A DNA stretch of 7,760 bases from Firmicutes bacterium UBA6226 (GTDB lineage: Bacteria > Bacillota_A > Clostridia > Peptostreptococcales > Acidaminobacteraceae). Where the stretch lies: positions 1 through 7,760 of the forward strand of contig DJWQ01000017.1 of NCBI GenBank assembly GCA_002441045.1. Reading direction: 5' to 3'. Each line of letters starts with the position of its first letter. The stretch's first letter is position 1. Positions 1 to 6,419 of the stretch are shown here, piece after piece. The position numbers and the translations under genes are program-made. Below the pieces are notes generated by a model. The model searched no databases and was not told the origin of the DNA. It worked only from the letters and a program-made list of their open reading frames with translations.

Positions 1-53
1 TTGATTTTACAATGAAGCAAAATAATATCTTTATTAAAAATAAGAACGCAAAG

Positions 54-69
54 TGTGAGGCAAATCACA
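54..69. promoter_or_regulatory. Crp/Fnr-family operator upstream of the ric gene
   Basis: The sequence TGTGA-GGCAAA-TCACA is a perfect palindrome of the Crp/Fnr class (TGTGA-N6-TCACA). Its centre, 61.5, lies 41.5 bp upstream of a start site predicted near 103 from the -10 box TAAAAT at 91-96. That is the classic class II activator position, and it agrees with the lack of a good -35 box, which would fall at about 68-73. In anaerobes, Crp/Fnr-family regulators such as HcpR or DNR-type proteins often control NO-stress genes. The identity of the regulator here is inference. Confidence 0.72.
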
Positions 70-90
70 TGATGCGTTTTTGTTTTGTCT

Positions 91-96
91 TAAAAT
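91..96 (+). promoter_or_regulatory. -10 box of the ric promoter
   Basis: TAAAAT matches the TATAAT consensus at 5 of 6 positions, and the predicted start is near 103. The expected -35 position has no TTGACA-like hexamer and partly overlaps the Crp/Fnr palindrome, so this looks like an activator-dependent promoter. It would give a 5' leader of about 66 nt before the gene. Confidence 0.6.
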
Positions 97-168
97 AAGG
101 ATGTAATCAAGTTTAAGAGAAATCAATATTAAAAAAATCAATTTTAAATAAACTTAGGAGGTATTCAT

Positions 169-861
169 ATGACAATCACTTATAATGATCTTTCCCAAAA
201 AGCTATTGGGCAGGTTGTAATTGAAAATCCGGAATTAGTAAAGGTTTTTATGGCTTACGAGGTGGACTTTTGTTGTGGCGGTGACCGATCGCTAGAAGAA
301 GCAGTCGTCAGAGATACAGATGATGTAGAAACTCTAAAAGCAGATATTACGGAAACACTCGCTACCGCTTTTCAGGTACAGGCTGGTGGCGAGAACAGAT
401 TGCTTTCCACCCTTAGTGATGCTGAACTCATCGACAGAATCATCACCACACATCATGCTTATCTTAAGGAAACATTACCTGAATTATCAAAGCTTATCTT
501 TAAACTGCTTGGTGTCCATGGTGAGACGCATCCAGAATTATACGATGTTCACCGCGTGTTTGGCGCACTGAAAAACGAATTAGAAAGTCACCTCGTTAAA
601 GAGGAAGTGAAATTATTTCCAGCGATGCTCAGAAAAGATGATGATCTTGTCGAATTAATTTCAACACTTGAAGCTGAACACGACGGTGCCGGAGATGCTT
701 TGCACGAATTGACAGAGATTACCGATCACTTTAAAGTGCCGAGCGATGGCTGTAAGACGTATGCGTTAACCTATGAAATGCTAAAAGAACTGGTATCGGA
801 TATGTATCTTCATGTGCATACTGAAAATAATATATTGTTTAAGAGAGTGAGTAAAATGTAA
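169..861 (+). CDS. ric: Iron-sulfur cluster repair di-iron protein (RIC/ScdA/YtfE family)
   Basis: Cytoplasmic di-iron protein that helps restore Fe-S clusters damaged by nitric oxide or oxidants. The 230 aa length is typical of the family. An N-terminal DUF542/ScdA_N domain (about residues 5-60) carries the diagnostic DFCCGG motif with Cys35-Cys36. A hemerythrin-like domain follows. By spacing against E. coli YtfE, the likely iron ligands are His96, His141, Glu145, His171, His215 and Glu219, the last two within the motif HVHTENNILF. The start is ATG at 169 with AGGAGGT at 156-162, 6 nt upstream. The gene is followed 84 bp later by a flavodiiron protein gene, which supports a joint nitrosative-stress role. 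The Crp/Fnr palindrome upstream suggests control by an Fnr/HcpR-like regulator. No key residue is missing. The family call is very secure; the physiological trigger is inferred. Confidence 0.95.
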   Translation: MTITYNDLSQKAIGQVVIENPELVKVFMAYEVDFCCGGDRSLEEAVVRDTDDVETLKADITETLATAFQVQAGGENRLLSTLSDAELIDRIITTHHAYLKETLPELSKLIFKLLGVHGETHPELYDVHRVFGALKNELESHLVKEEVKLFPAMLRKDDDLVELISTLEAEHDGAGDALHELTEITDHFKVPSDGCKTYALTYEMLKELVSDMYLHVHTENNILFKRVSKM

Positions 862-877
862 GTTAACCATTAGAGGA

Positions 878-905
878 TTCAAAAGCTGTTACTTTAAAAT
901 ATAAT
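878..905 (+). promoter_or_regulatory. Possible internal promoter before the flavodiiron gene
   Basis: A perfect TATAAT lies at 900-905 and a weak -35 candidate TTCAAA at 878-883, with 16 bp between them. It could let the flavodiiron gene be transcribed on its own, although read-through from the upstream gene is also likely because no terminator is visible in the 84-bp gap. The support is one good hexamer in AT-rich DNA, so confidence is modest. Confidence 0.4.
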
Positions 906-945
906 TTGTGAAGTTACTTATGTTGATATTTGAGAGGAGTCTATT

Positions 946-2130
946 ATGTTTAAGATTAATGAGAGAATTACTTGGGTGGGTAAAATTGACTGGGAGCTTA
1001 AAAAATTTCATGGAGAAGAGTATTCGACACATCGTGGCTCTTCGTATAACTCTTATCTGATTCGTGATGAAAAGGTGGCGTTAATCGATACGGTTTGGCA
1101 GCCATATGACGCCGAGTTTGTGAAAAGATTAAAAGAAGTCATCGACTTAAATGAAATCGATTATATCATCGCCAACCATGCTGAAATCGATCATAGTGGT
1201 GGCTTACCTGAACTGATGAAAGAGATTCCAAATACACCGATCTACTGTACAGCAAATGGTGTGAAGTCATTAAAGGGGCATTATCACCAGGATTGGAACT
1301 TCAACGTCGTTAAGACTGGCGACACATTGGATTTAGGGGAAGGAAAGCTCGTCTTTATAGAAGCGCCTATGTTACATTGGCCTGATAGCATGTTTGAATA
1401 CTATACAAAGGATGCCATATTGTTTTCAAATGATGCGTTTGGACAGCACTATGCATCAGAACTGATGTACAACGATCTTGTGGATCAAGCAGAACTCTAT
1501 CAAGAAGCGATTAAGTATTATGCCAACATTTTGACGCCATTCAGCGCACTTGTAGGGAAGAAAATAGAAGAGGTGTTAGGGTTTAACTTACCGGTGAATA
1601 TGATTTGTCCATCACACGGTGTGATTTGGAGAGACAACCCAGTACAGATCGTTGAGCAATACGTCACATGGGCAAATAGCTATCAAGAACATCAAGTAAC
1701 ACTCATCTACGATACAATGTGGGATGCAACCAAGCATATGGCAGAGGCGATAGCAGAAGGGATTAAATCGGTAGATCCAACTCTTAATATTAAGTTGTAT
1801 AACGTTTCAAAAATAGATAAAAACGACGTCATTTCAGAAGTGTTTAAGGCGAAGCTCGTAGTGGCAGGATCATCTACGATCAATAAAGGCATACTATCAG
1901 GTATGGCATCTATCCTTGAAATTATGAAAGGGCTAAGATTTAAAGGTAAAAAAGCAGCAGGCTTTGGTAGTTATGGTTGGAGTGGCGAATCGCCTAAGCT
2001 GATGACAGAAGCACTAAAGGAATGTGGCTTTGAAGTAGTGGCTGACGGACTTGGCGTCCTTTGGCAGCCTGATGATACAGCACTTAAAACTTGCTTTGAT
2101 TATGGTGTAGAATTGGCTAAAACGCTTTAG
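946..2130 (+). CDS. fprA: A-type flavodiiron protein (NO/O2 reductase)
   Basis: Soluble flavodiiron protein that reduces nitric oxide to N2O and/or O2 to water, using electrons usually supplied by rubredoxin. The 394 aa length fits class A. The N-terminal metallo-beta-lactamase-like domain (about 1-245) shows the full di-iron ligand set: His78-x-Glu80-x-Asp82-His83 in NHAEIDHSGG, His144 in MLHWPDS, Asp163 in LFSNDAFG and His224 in CPSHGVIWR. A flavodoxin domain for FMN starts at about 251 (IYDTMWDATKHMAEAI) and runs to the C terminus. There is no fused rubredoxin or flavin reductase domain. The start is ATG at 946, with AGGAG at 935-939. Its place after the RIC gene suggests one NO/O2 detoxification unit; no rubredoxin gene lies in the window. 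The family is certain; the preference for NO over O2 cannot be read from the sequence. Confidence 0.96.
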   Translation: MFKINERITWVGKIDWELKKFHGEEYSTHRGSSYNSYLIRDEKVALIDTVWQPYDAEFVKRLKEVIDLNEIDYIIANHAEIDHSGGLPELMKEIPNTPIYCTANGVKSLKGHYHQDWNFNVVKTGDTLDLGEGKLVFIEAPMLHWPDSMFEYYTKDAILFSNDAFGQHYASELMYNDLVDQAELYQEAIKYYANILTPFSALVGKKIEEVLGFNLPVNMICPSHGVIWRDNPVQIVEQYVTWANSYQEHQVTLIYDTMWDATKHMAEAIAEGIKSVDPTLNIKLYNVSKIDKNDVISEVFKAKLVVAGSSTINKGILSGMASILEIMKGLRFKGKKAAGFGSYGWSGESPKLMTEALKECGFEVVADGLGVLWQPDDTALKTCFDYGVELAKTL

Positions 2131-2165
2131 TAAAGATGTTATTGAAAATAAAAGTAAGCCCTAAA

Positions 2166-2194
2166 TTGACACAGAAATAGGTGTCTGATATCCT
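2166..2194 (+). promoter_or_regulatory. Promoter of the uridine-kinase-like gene
   Basis: A perfect -35 TTGACA (2166-2171) is followed by a 17-bp spacer and an extended -10 of the form TGn-TATCCT (TG at 2186-2187, hexamer 2189-2194). The predicted start is near 2201, leaving about 15 nt of leader that begins at the Shine-Dalgarno AAGGAG (2201-2206). The kinase can therefore be expressed independently of the upstream stress genes. Confidence 0.65.
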
Positions 2195-2217
2195 ACTAAA
2201 AAGGAGCAGACGCCTAT
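2177..2217. promoter_or_regulatory. Inverted repeat over promoter, RBS and start codon
   Basis: ATAGGTGTCTG (2177-2187) and CAGACGCCTAT (2207-2217) are 11-bp inverted arms with one G-T mismatch, which can pair as G-U in RNA. They flank a 19-nt loop. The left arm lies in the spacer of the kinase promoter. The right arm contains the AT of the start codon, and the loop contains the Shine-Dalgarno AAGGAG. Inside the loop TCCT (2191-2194) can also pair with AGGA (2202-2205). It may be an operator at DNA level, or a hairpin that hides the RBS and start codon only on transcripts reading through from upstream. There is no T-tract, so it does not look like a terminator. Confidence 0.55.
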
Positions 2218-2842
2218 GATTTTGATGATAAATGAGCCTGATGGTTTTGAAACGATATTACCTAAAATTTTAGCTGAGATCAAGAAGCTCATCGCAGAAA
2301 ATATAAGCACAGATCAACCACCTAAGCATTCGATACGCATCGCTATAGATGGTAACTGTGGCAGTGGTAAGACGACACTTGCAGGGAAGCTAGCAGAGAA
2401 GTTGGAAGCAAACCTTTTACACATGGATGATTTTTATATTTCTTGGAAAGATAAGACACCAGAGCGCTTATCAGAACCAGGGGGCAACGTAGATTATGAG
2501 CGTTTTTATGACGAAGTGTTGCTGCCGTTAAAGAGTGAAGAACCCTTTTCATATCGAAGATTTAACCCAGTATCACAATCACTTGATTCACCCGAGACAG
2601 TAATACCTAAACGGTTTACAGTGATAGAAGGTGCATATGCACTTCATCCAAAATTGAAATCGGGCTATGACTTTAAGATTTTACTTAAAATCACGCCCGA
2701 TTTACAAGAACGAAGGATCTTAAATCGAAATGGCGAAGAGGGGCTCACTCGATTTAAGAATATGTGGATTCCACTTGAAAATGCCTACTTTGATGCATTT
2801 GATTTAGAATCCGAGGTGGATCTGATAATAGAAGTTTCTTAG
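2216..2842 (+). CDS. Uridine-kinase-like P-loop kinase
   Basis: Cytoplasmic P-loop NTPase resembling the uridine/phosphoribulokinase family; uridine kinases phosphorylate uridine or cytidine in pyrimidine salvage. The 208 aa are close to the usual length. Walker A is GNCGSGKT at residues 46-53 after the strand IRIAID. HMDDFY at 69-74 matches the acidic DDFY motif of this family, and VIEGAYALHP at 136-145 matches the conserved IEG segment. The C-terminal part contains an Arg-rich lid-like stretch (ERRILNRNGEEG). About 38 residues precede the P-loop core, longer than in minimal Udk proteins. AAGGAG at 2201-2206 sits 9 nt before ATG 2216; the next in-frame ATG, at 2225, is too far from it. The true substrate is not determined, and other nucleoside or small-molecule kinases of this fold remain possible. 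Confidence 0.8.
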   Translation: MILMINEPDGFETILPKILAEIKKLIAENISTDQPPKHSIRIAIDGNCGSGKTTLAGKLAEKLEANLLHMDDFYISWKDKTPERLSEPGGNVDYERFYDEVLLPLKSEEPFSYRRFNPVSQSLDSPETVIPKRFTVIEGAYALHPKLKSGYDFKILLKITPDLQERRILNRNGEEGLTRFKNMWIPLENAYFDAFDLESEVDLIIEVS

Positions 2843-2866
2843 AGCCAATGTTACTCTAATTTGAAA
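2835..2866. terminator. Weak bidirectional hairpin between convergent genes
   Basis: TTAGAG (2839-2844) and CTCTAA (2854-2859) form a 6-bp stem with a 9-nt loop that includes or touches the stop codons of both convergent genes. TTTC (2835-2838) and GAAA (2863-2866) can extend it past a bulge. There is no strong T-tract on either side, so termination would be partial at best. Confidence 0.3.
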
Positions 2867-3602
2867 GTTCTTCTATCGCAGTTTTGACTTCTGAAAAAGA
2901 TAAACCATTTTCTACACAATAGTCCTTAACAAGTTGATTGGTCGGTGGCATACTTGCCCCTATGATCGCCTCGATTTGGGCTTTTTCTATGCCTGCATCT
3001 AACAGCTGTTGGAAGGTTGTGGTACCTTTGATTAGCGGTTCTTCGTGCTCAGTAGCCGCTTCTGTTGTAGATGCAGTAGTTGATTCCTGTGAAGAGGTTG
3101 TTGTGTTGCTTGTATCTGAGATCGACACAATAACGCTGTGTGTGTTTAGATAATAGATCGTCTCTTGTGGCCATGCTCTGTCTAAGGATAATAGTAGGTC
3201 AACCGCTTGTGTTGGCAGGTAAGTGTCTGTCAGAACTATTGGTAGCTCCTTATAGAGTGCAACAAAGACTTGAACGGATTCGTTACCGACTTCAACATCT
3301 GCAGTTTCTATACTGTATAGCGATTCTAAATCTTTGGTTTTAAAGGTTTCAGGATTCGTATCTTGTGGTAGATTAAATGCCGTTATTAAAACTTCTGCTG
3401 GAATGTCGAAAAGTGTTGCTACTTCATCTAAGGTGTAAGATCCTCTGATATCTTCTGGGTTGTATTCACCTTCTGCTGAGCCTGTTGTATAACGTGCTGG
3501 TGTTTTTGTATTCTCAGTCGTCCATGCACCTACGATCATAGTTAAGAAGATACCGCCGAAGATAACGCCTAGTGTGAGCAGTGCTAATGTTTTCTGTTTC
3601 AT
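2856..3602 (-). CDS. Membrane-anchored extracytoplasmic protein with two helical repeats, function unknown
   Basis: I do not recognise a named family. The 248 aa protein starts with a hydrophobic segment (about residues 5-26) after a basic MKQK, read as an uncleaved signal anchor or signal peptide; there is no lipobox cysteine. Residues 54-97 (GSYTLDEVATLFDIPAEVL...) and 193-246 (GTTTFQQLLDAGIEKAQIEA...) look like two divergent copies of a small helical unit. Similar units are, from memory, found next to or fused with NapH-like ferredoxin membrane proteins. A linker at 162-188 is rich in Ser, Thr and Glu. A single Cys229 is present. The start has AGGAGG at 3609-3614. It lies 13 bp (3603-3615 plus one base) after the stop of the NapH-like gene, so the two are surely cotranscribed and probably work together at the membrane. 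Confidence 0.8.
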   Translation of the reverse strand: MKQKTLALLTLGVIFGGIFLTMIVGAWTTENTKTPARYTTGSAEGEYNPEDIRGSYTLDEVATLFDIPAEVLITAFNLPQDTNPETFKTKDLESLYSIETADVEVGNESVQVFVALYKELPIVLTDTYLPTQAVDLLLSLDRAWPQETIYYLNTHSVIVSISDTSNTTTSSQESTTASTTEAATEHEEPLIKGTTTFQQLLDAGIEKAQIEAIIGASMPPTNQLVKDYCVENGLSFSEVKTAIEELSN

Positions 3603-3616
3603 AGAAAGCCTCCTGA

Positions 3617-4504
3617 TTAGTGATTTGAATTAGCGCTCACTGGCTTTTTAAAGTTCAGTGGCTCTAGGGTTAAAGTGACAGTTTCAGGTACAGGACAACT
3701 TTCTTCTGATGTACATGCCATGCAACTGATGCACTGTAGATCAGTAACTGTGGTTTTGTTTGCCACATCGATGTTCATCGGACAGACATTTGTACATTTG
3801 TTACACGATACGCAAGTAGAGGCAACGCGTTTGATTTTAAAGATTCTCACCTTATTTGAAAGACCAAGTAATGCGCCGTAAGGACATGCGTATTTACACC
3901 ATGGTCTTTCAACGAACAGAGAAAGAATTGCGGTGATACCAAGTACGATCAGTGCTTTCACTGAAACCTCATCAGACCAGAATGAGAAAAGTGCATTGTA
4001 TGGGTCGATGTCTGCAAACATGAGGTAACCTGACTTTGCAGTAACATAGACGACAAGGATTAAAACCACATATCTTAAGTACTTAAGAACATTGTGTACT
4101 TTTTGAGGGATAAAATGGTTGTATCTTTTCTTAAAGAGCTTCTTACCAATTTTGCCTATGAATTCTTGAAACGACCCTAATGGGCAGACAAAGCTACAGA
4201 AAACTGGACCGACTAAGAGTGCGAGTATAAAGATCAAGATCATCAAAATGGATGAGGACATATGAATCTTTTGGATAAAGGTACCAAGCGTCGCAAGGTT
4301 GTACAGTGTTACCACACCGCCAAAAGGGCAAAGTGCGTGAAGTGAAGCATCACTTAAAAAGGGGATGCCAGCGCCGGTTTCCACAAGTGTGTGATTGACA
4401 GCTATAAGTCCAATGAGTGCAAAGAAGAAAAACTGCACATAATGACGGATGGGTAGTTTCTTTTGTAGTGTTTTTGGTGGTTGATTTTTAAATAGTTTGC
4501 TCAT
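3617..4504 (-). CDS. NapH-like membrane 4Fe-4S polyferredoxin
   Basis: Predicted integral membrane electron-transfer protein of the NapH/NosR C-terminal type, moving electrons between a quinone or membrane donor and a partner. In 295 aa there are about four membrane segments (roughly 21-40, 84-106, 142-163 and 181-198). The family's membrane Cys motifs are C103-x3-C107-P and C203-x3-C207-P, with a further LCPFGG motif at Cys59. The C-terminal ferredoxin part has C231-x2-C234-x2-C237-x3-C241-P and C258-x2-C261-x2-C264-x5-C270-P. The second binding site has two more residues than the classic spacing. The start is ATG at 4504 (minus strand) with a modest AAAAGGGG 8 nt upstream. No reductase subunit lies nearby, so the electron acceptor is unknown. 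The downstream repeat protein is its only operon partner in the window. Confidence 0.88.
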   Translation of the reverse strand: MSKLFKNQPPKTLQKKLPIRHYVQFFFFALIGLIAVNHTLVETGAGIPFLSDASLHALCPFGGVVTLYNLATLGTFIQKIHMSSSILMILIFILALLVGPVFCSFVCPLGSFQEFIGKIGKKLFKKRYNHFIPQKVHNVLKYLRYVVLILVVYVTAKSGYLMFADIDPYNALFSFWSDEVSVKALIVLGITAILSLFVERPWCKYACPYGALLGLSNKVRIFKIKRVASTCVSCNKCTNVCPMNIDVANKTTVTDLQCISCMACTSEESCPVPETVTLTLEPLNFKKPVSANSNH

Positions 4505-4520
4505 ACGCGTAACCCCTTTT

Positions 4521-4570
4521 GTTCTCTATAAATTATCCAGATCGGTTCGCCTGCAATATGGAGAGAGAAC
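4521..4570. promoter_or_regulatory. Inverted repeat in the divergent intergenic region
   Basis: GTTCTCT (4521-4527) and AGAGAAC (4564-4570) are perfect 7-bp inverted arms, 36 bp apart, just upstream of the NapH-like gene. They could be operator half-sites or a weak leader hairpin. A 7-bp match in a region this size may arise by chance. I see no convincing minus-strand promoter hexamers here. Confidence 0.25.
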
Positions 4571-4612
4571 TTAAATTTGTCTTTATCATAAATGAGAAAT
4601 GTGATGAATTTG

Positions 4613-4621
4613 TGATAGAAT
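4613..4621 (+). promoter_or_regulatory. Extended -10 promoter for the 205-aa protein gene
   Basis: TGA-TAGAAT (TG at 4613-4614, hexamer 4616-4621) is an extended -10. No good -35 is seen at the expected spacing. The predicted start near 4628 leaves about 27 nt before the chosen ATG at 4655, which supports that start over the ATG at 4634. Confidence 0.5.
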
Positions 4622-4654
4622 AATCATAAAGAGATGAAAGTTTGGGAGGCGACT

Positions 4655-5272
4655 ATGAATATAGAGAAATTGGAACAGCTTGAAGCTAAATTTCTATCGC
4701 AATATCCTATGGGATTTGACGATCCTGATCTGATGGTCATAGCAAAAAAGCATAAAGTAGATGCAATGAAAGAGTTTGTCCATACACATTTTGCAAAGGA
4801 TAAGTTTGATGATCCAGATGCGATATCAGAAGCCTTTACAAAACTTATTGCCAAGTCATCGCTGGTATCTGTTTTCGAAAAGGCAAAGTATAAGGATGTG
4901 GCGAAGCTGTTTAGAGAAGATGAAATCGAAACGCTTTCAAGTGCGCTCTATAACATCTTATATGGCGATCAAAAGAAAGGATTCAATCAATTGGTCCTTC
5001 TGCTTGCGACCTTTGGACTTGCCAAGTGGCCGATACTCACTATTCTTGGACTTTACTATAATGGTGACTACGAGGTGCTTGTAAAACCAACCACAGTAAA
5101 AGCTGTTCTTAGTTATCTAGAAGTCACTGAGTTCAAGTATACGACGAAGCCGAACTATGAGTTCTATGCAAAATACCGCGATTTAATCAATGATCTTAAA
5201 AAGCGTACTGGAAAGTCACTTGCGACGGATAATGGGGCTTATTGTGGGTTTTTGATGATGACGATAGAGTAG
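4655..5272 (+). CDS. Conserved-looking protein of unknown function
   Basis: I do not recognise this family. The protein has 205 aa from the preferred start. It is charged in the first two thirds, with probable helices, including repeated DDPD sequences (FDDPDLM and FDDPDAI). A hydrophobic stretch follows (LVLLLATFGLAKWPILTILGLYY, roughly residues 110-132), which could be a buried helix pair or one membrane segment. The C-terminal part is Tyr- and Lys-rich. There is no signal peptide. GGGAGG at 4644-4649, 5 nt before ATG 4655, decides the start. The in-frame ATG at 4634 would add seven residues but has no Shine-Dalgarno sequence. The gene is transcribed alone, divergent from the NapH-like operon, and ends before a repeat-rich gap. 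Coding is supported by its length, RBS and promoter; no function is claimed. Confidence 0.8.
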   Translation: MNIEKLEQLEAKFLSQYPMGFDDPDLMVIAKKHKVDAMKEFVHTHFAKDKFDDPDAISEAFTKLIAKSSLVSVFEKAKYKDVAKLFREDEIETLSSALYNILYGDQKKGFNQLVLLLATFGLAKWPILTILGLYYNGDYEVLVKPTTVKAVLSYLEVTEFKYTTKPNYEFYAKYRDLINDLKKRTGKSLATDNGAYCGFLMMTIE

Positions 5273-5306
5273 GGATTTAAAGGTAAAGTGAATTAATATA
5301 GGTAGA

Positions 5307-5378
5307 GCAAGTTTAAGAGCAAATTCAAAAGCAAGTTCAAAAGCAAGTTCAAAAGCAAGTTCAAAAGTAAGTTCAGAG
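5307..5378. repeat. 12-bp tandem repeat, six units
   Basis: Six head-to-tail 12-bp units with consensus GCAAGTTCAAAA start at 5307, 5319, 5331, 5343, 5355 and 5367. Units 3 to 5 are identical, and the outer ones carry one to four changes. The 12-nt period keeps any frame open, so it produces spurious low-complexity ORFs on both strands. The units lack an RBS and lie after a stop codon, so I read them as a non-coding minisatellite. Confidence 0.9.
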
Positions 5379-5395
5379 TAATATATGTGAAATTT

Positions 5396-5476
5396 AAAAG
5401 CCAAATTATATTAGAGCTCCGATTCCGGTTAGTAAACTAAAGGAATCTCCGACCTAATATAATTTGGCTTTTTTAT
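5396..5476. terminator. Long nested hairpin, likely bidirectional terminator
   Basis: A 19-bp perfect stem joins AAAAGCCAAATTATATTAG (5396-5414) to its complement at 5454-5472, followed on the plus strand by a T-tract (TTTTTT at 5469-5474). The 39-nt loop is itself structured: GATTCC (5421-5426) pairs with GGAATC (5442-5447), and inside that TTAG (5429-5432) pairs with CTAA (5437-5440) around a TAAA loop. On the minus strand the stem ends in CTTTTAAATTT. It sits between convergent genes, where a shared terminator is expected. The stem is longer and the loop more ordered than in usual terminators. Confidence 0.75.
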
Positions 5477-5530
5477 TGCATTGGATTGAATTTAAACTAA
5501 TGATTTAACTTTTTCTATTATATAAATTTT

Positions 5531-5676
5531 CTTTTGTTTAATTTTAGCTTTTGAATTAAATTTGTACTTTTGATTAAGCTTCTACATTTGGTTAAACTTT
5601 ACATTTGATTAAGCTCTTACATTTAATTTAACAGCCTTACTTTAACTTTAAATCACTACTTTAACCTTAAATCTTA
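5531..5676. repeat. Degenerate AT-rich tandem array, period about 17-20 bp
   Basis: Eight imperfect units, each starting with CWTT, begin at about 5531, 5548, 5567, 5585, 5602, 5620, 5640 and 5659, and are 17 to 20 bp long. Typical units resemble CATTTGATTAAGCTCTTA and CTTTAACCTTAAATCTTA. Stop codons in all frames argue against coding. The array lies directly after the 3' end of the DUF2202 gene. The remaining bases of the 5473-5530 stretch are AT-rich with no feature I can support. Confidence 0.65.
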
Positions 5677-5685
5677 GTGTGGAAG

Positions 5686-6399
5686 TTACCAACGGTTAAA
5701 GCCTCTTGAACTGGTTCTGCTTGAATTGCCTCTTGATACTTCGTTTGTTGAAAATCTGCTGTTGTTTCCGATAGTGCTACCTTGATTAAAATTTCCTTCG
5801 CTTCTATCGACTTGTTTTTCAAATGAAGCGAGGTGATTTTCTGATGCGTCTCTTAGATAAGTGAATACAGATGCGACATCAGCAGGTAAGTCTTGTGATA
5901 AGAAAGCATTGTACATTGCGATGTTGTTGATTTCAGCTGTAACGCCGATTGAATAAGTTTCATTTAAAGTTTCTGGTAATACAACGTGATCGGCGGCATC
6001 GTTTACTGGAACATTGATATCATATGTTTCGAATAATGGTAATAAGAGGTTAATGTGTGTGTCTTCAGATTTGATGATGTTTGTAAATGGTTTTGTTGTA
6101 TCAAACTCATCGATGATGGCTGCATATTCTGCTTTTGCTGCGTATTCGTCTTGGATTGCATAGGTTAACATTTCTTCTAAGGTGTAACTTGAATCTGCTA
6201 AAGCGGCTGCTGAGCCAGTGAGTGGTGCGTCTGTTGCAAATGTGCTTCCTGATAGTGAACTAAAGATCAATGTGAACGCAATCAGACCAGTGACACCGAA
6301 TTTTTTGATTTTACTTCCAAAAGTTGCTTTCTTAATCATTTCCATTTTATTAAGTTCCATTTGATTCATTTCCTTTTCGTTTAATAATAAGTTTTTCAT
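5686..6399 (-). CDS. Secreted DUF2202 ferritin-like protein
   Basis: Exported protein with a ferritin-like four-helix domain of the DUF2202 type, function not established; a di-iron site is likely. The 237 aa start with a long basic N region rich in Met, Glu and Lys, then a hydrophobic core (about 34-50) and a likely signal peptidase site after STFA (residue 55). The helical domain spans about 70-200. Candidate metal ligands are Glu85 or Glu91, Glu112 and His115 (EDTH), Glu156 (GVTAEINNIAMY), and Glu187 and His189 (ASENHLASF). The C-terminal tail from about 200 is rich in Ser, Asn, Arg and Gly and looks disordered. AGGAGG at 6405-6410, 5 nt before the ATG at 6399, fixes the start, although in-frame Met11, Met14, Met19 and Met21 exist. 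It stands alone, pointing away from the cassette array. Confidence 0.85.
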   Translation of the reverse strand: MKNLLLNEKEMNQMELNKMEMIKKATFGSKIKKFGVTGLIAFTLIFSSLSGSTFATDAPLTGSAAALADSSYTLEEMLTYAIQDEYAAKAEYAAIIDEFDTTKPFTNIIKSEDTHINLLLPLFETYDINVPVNDAADHVVLPETLNETYSIGVTAEINNIAMYNAFLSQDLPADVASVFTYLRDASENHLASFEKQVDRSEGNFNQGSTIGNNSRFSTNEVSRGNSSRTSSRGFNRW

Positions 6400-6419
6400 A
6401 ACTTCCTCCTTATGGGTTT

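Noticed and set aside
2343..2552. Antisense ORF within the uridine-kinase-like gene (also others inside 169-861, 946-2130, 2856-3602, 3617-4504 and 4655-5272)
   Set aside because: These overlap well-supported genes in other frames and their products show no recognisable domain; they are treated as shadow ORFs.
4601..4615. Two TGTGAT sequences resembling Crp/Fnr half-sites
   Set aside because: They are direct repeats, not an inverted pair, and no TCACA partner lies at the right spacing.
4634..4654. Earlier ATG start for the unknown gene, adding seven residues
   Set aside because: There is no Shine-Dalgarno before it and it lies only 6 nt after the predicted transcription start, while GGGAGG stands 5 nt before ATG 4655.
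5216..5404. Minus-strand ORF of 62 codons with a repeated FELA pattern
   Set aside because: It is produced by the 12-bp tandem repeat, overlaps the 3' end of the 205-aa gene, and has no ribosome binding site.
5307..5676. CRISPR array
   Set aside because: The repeats are contiguous, with no unique spacers of constant length, and there are no cas genes in the window.
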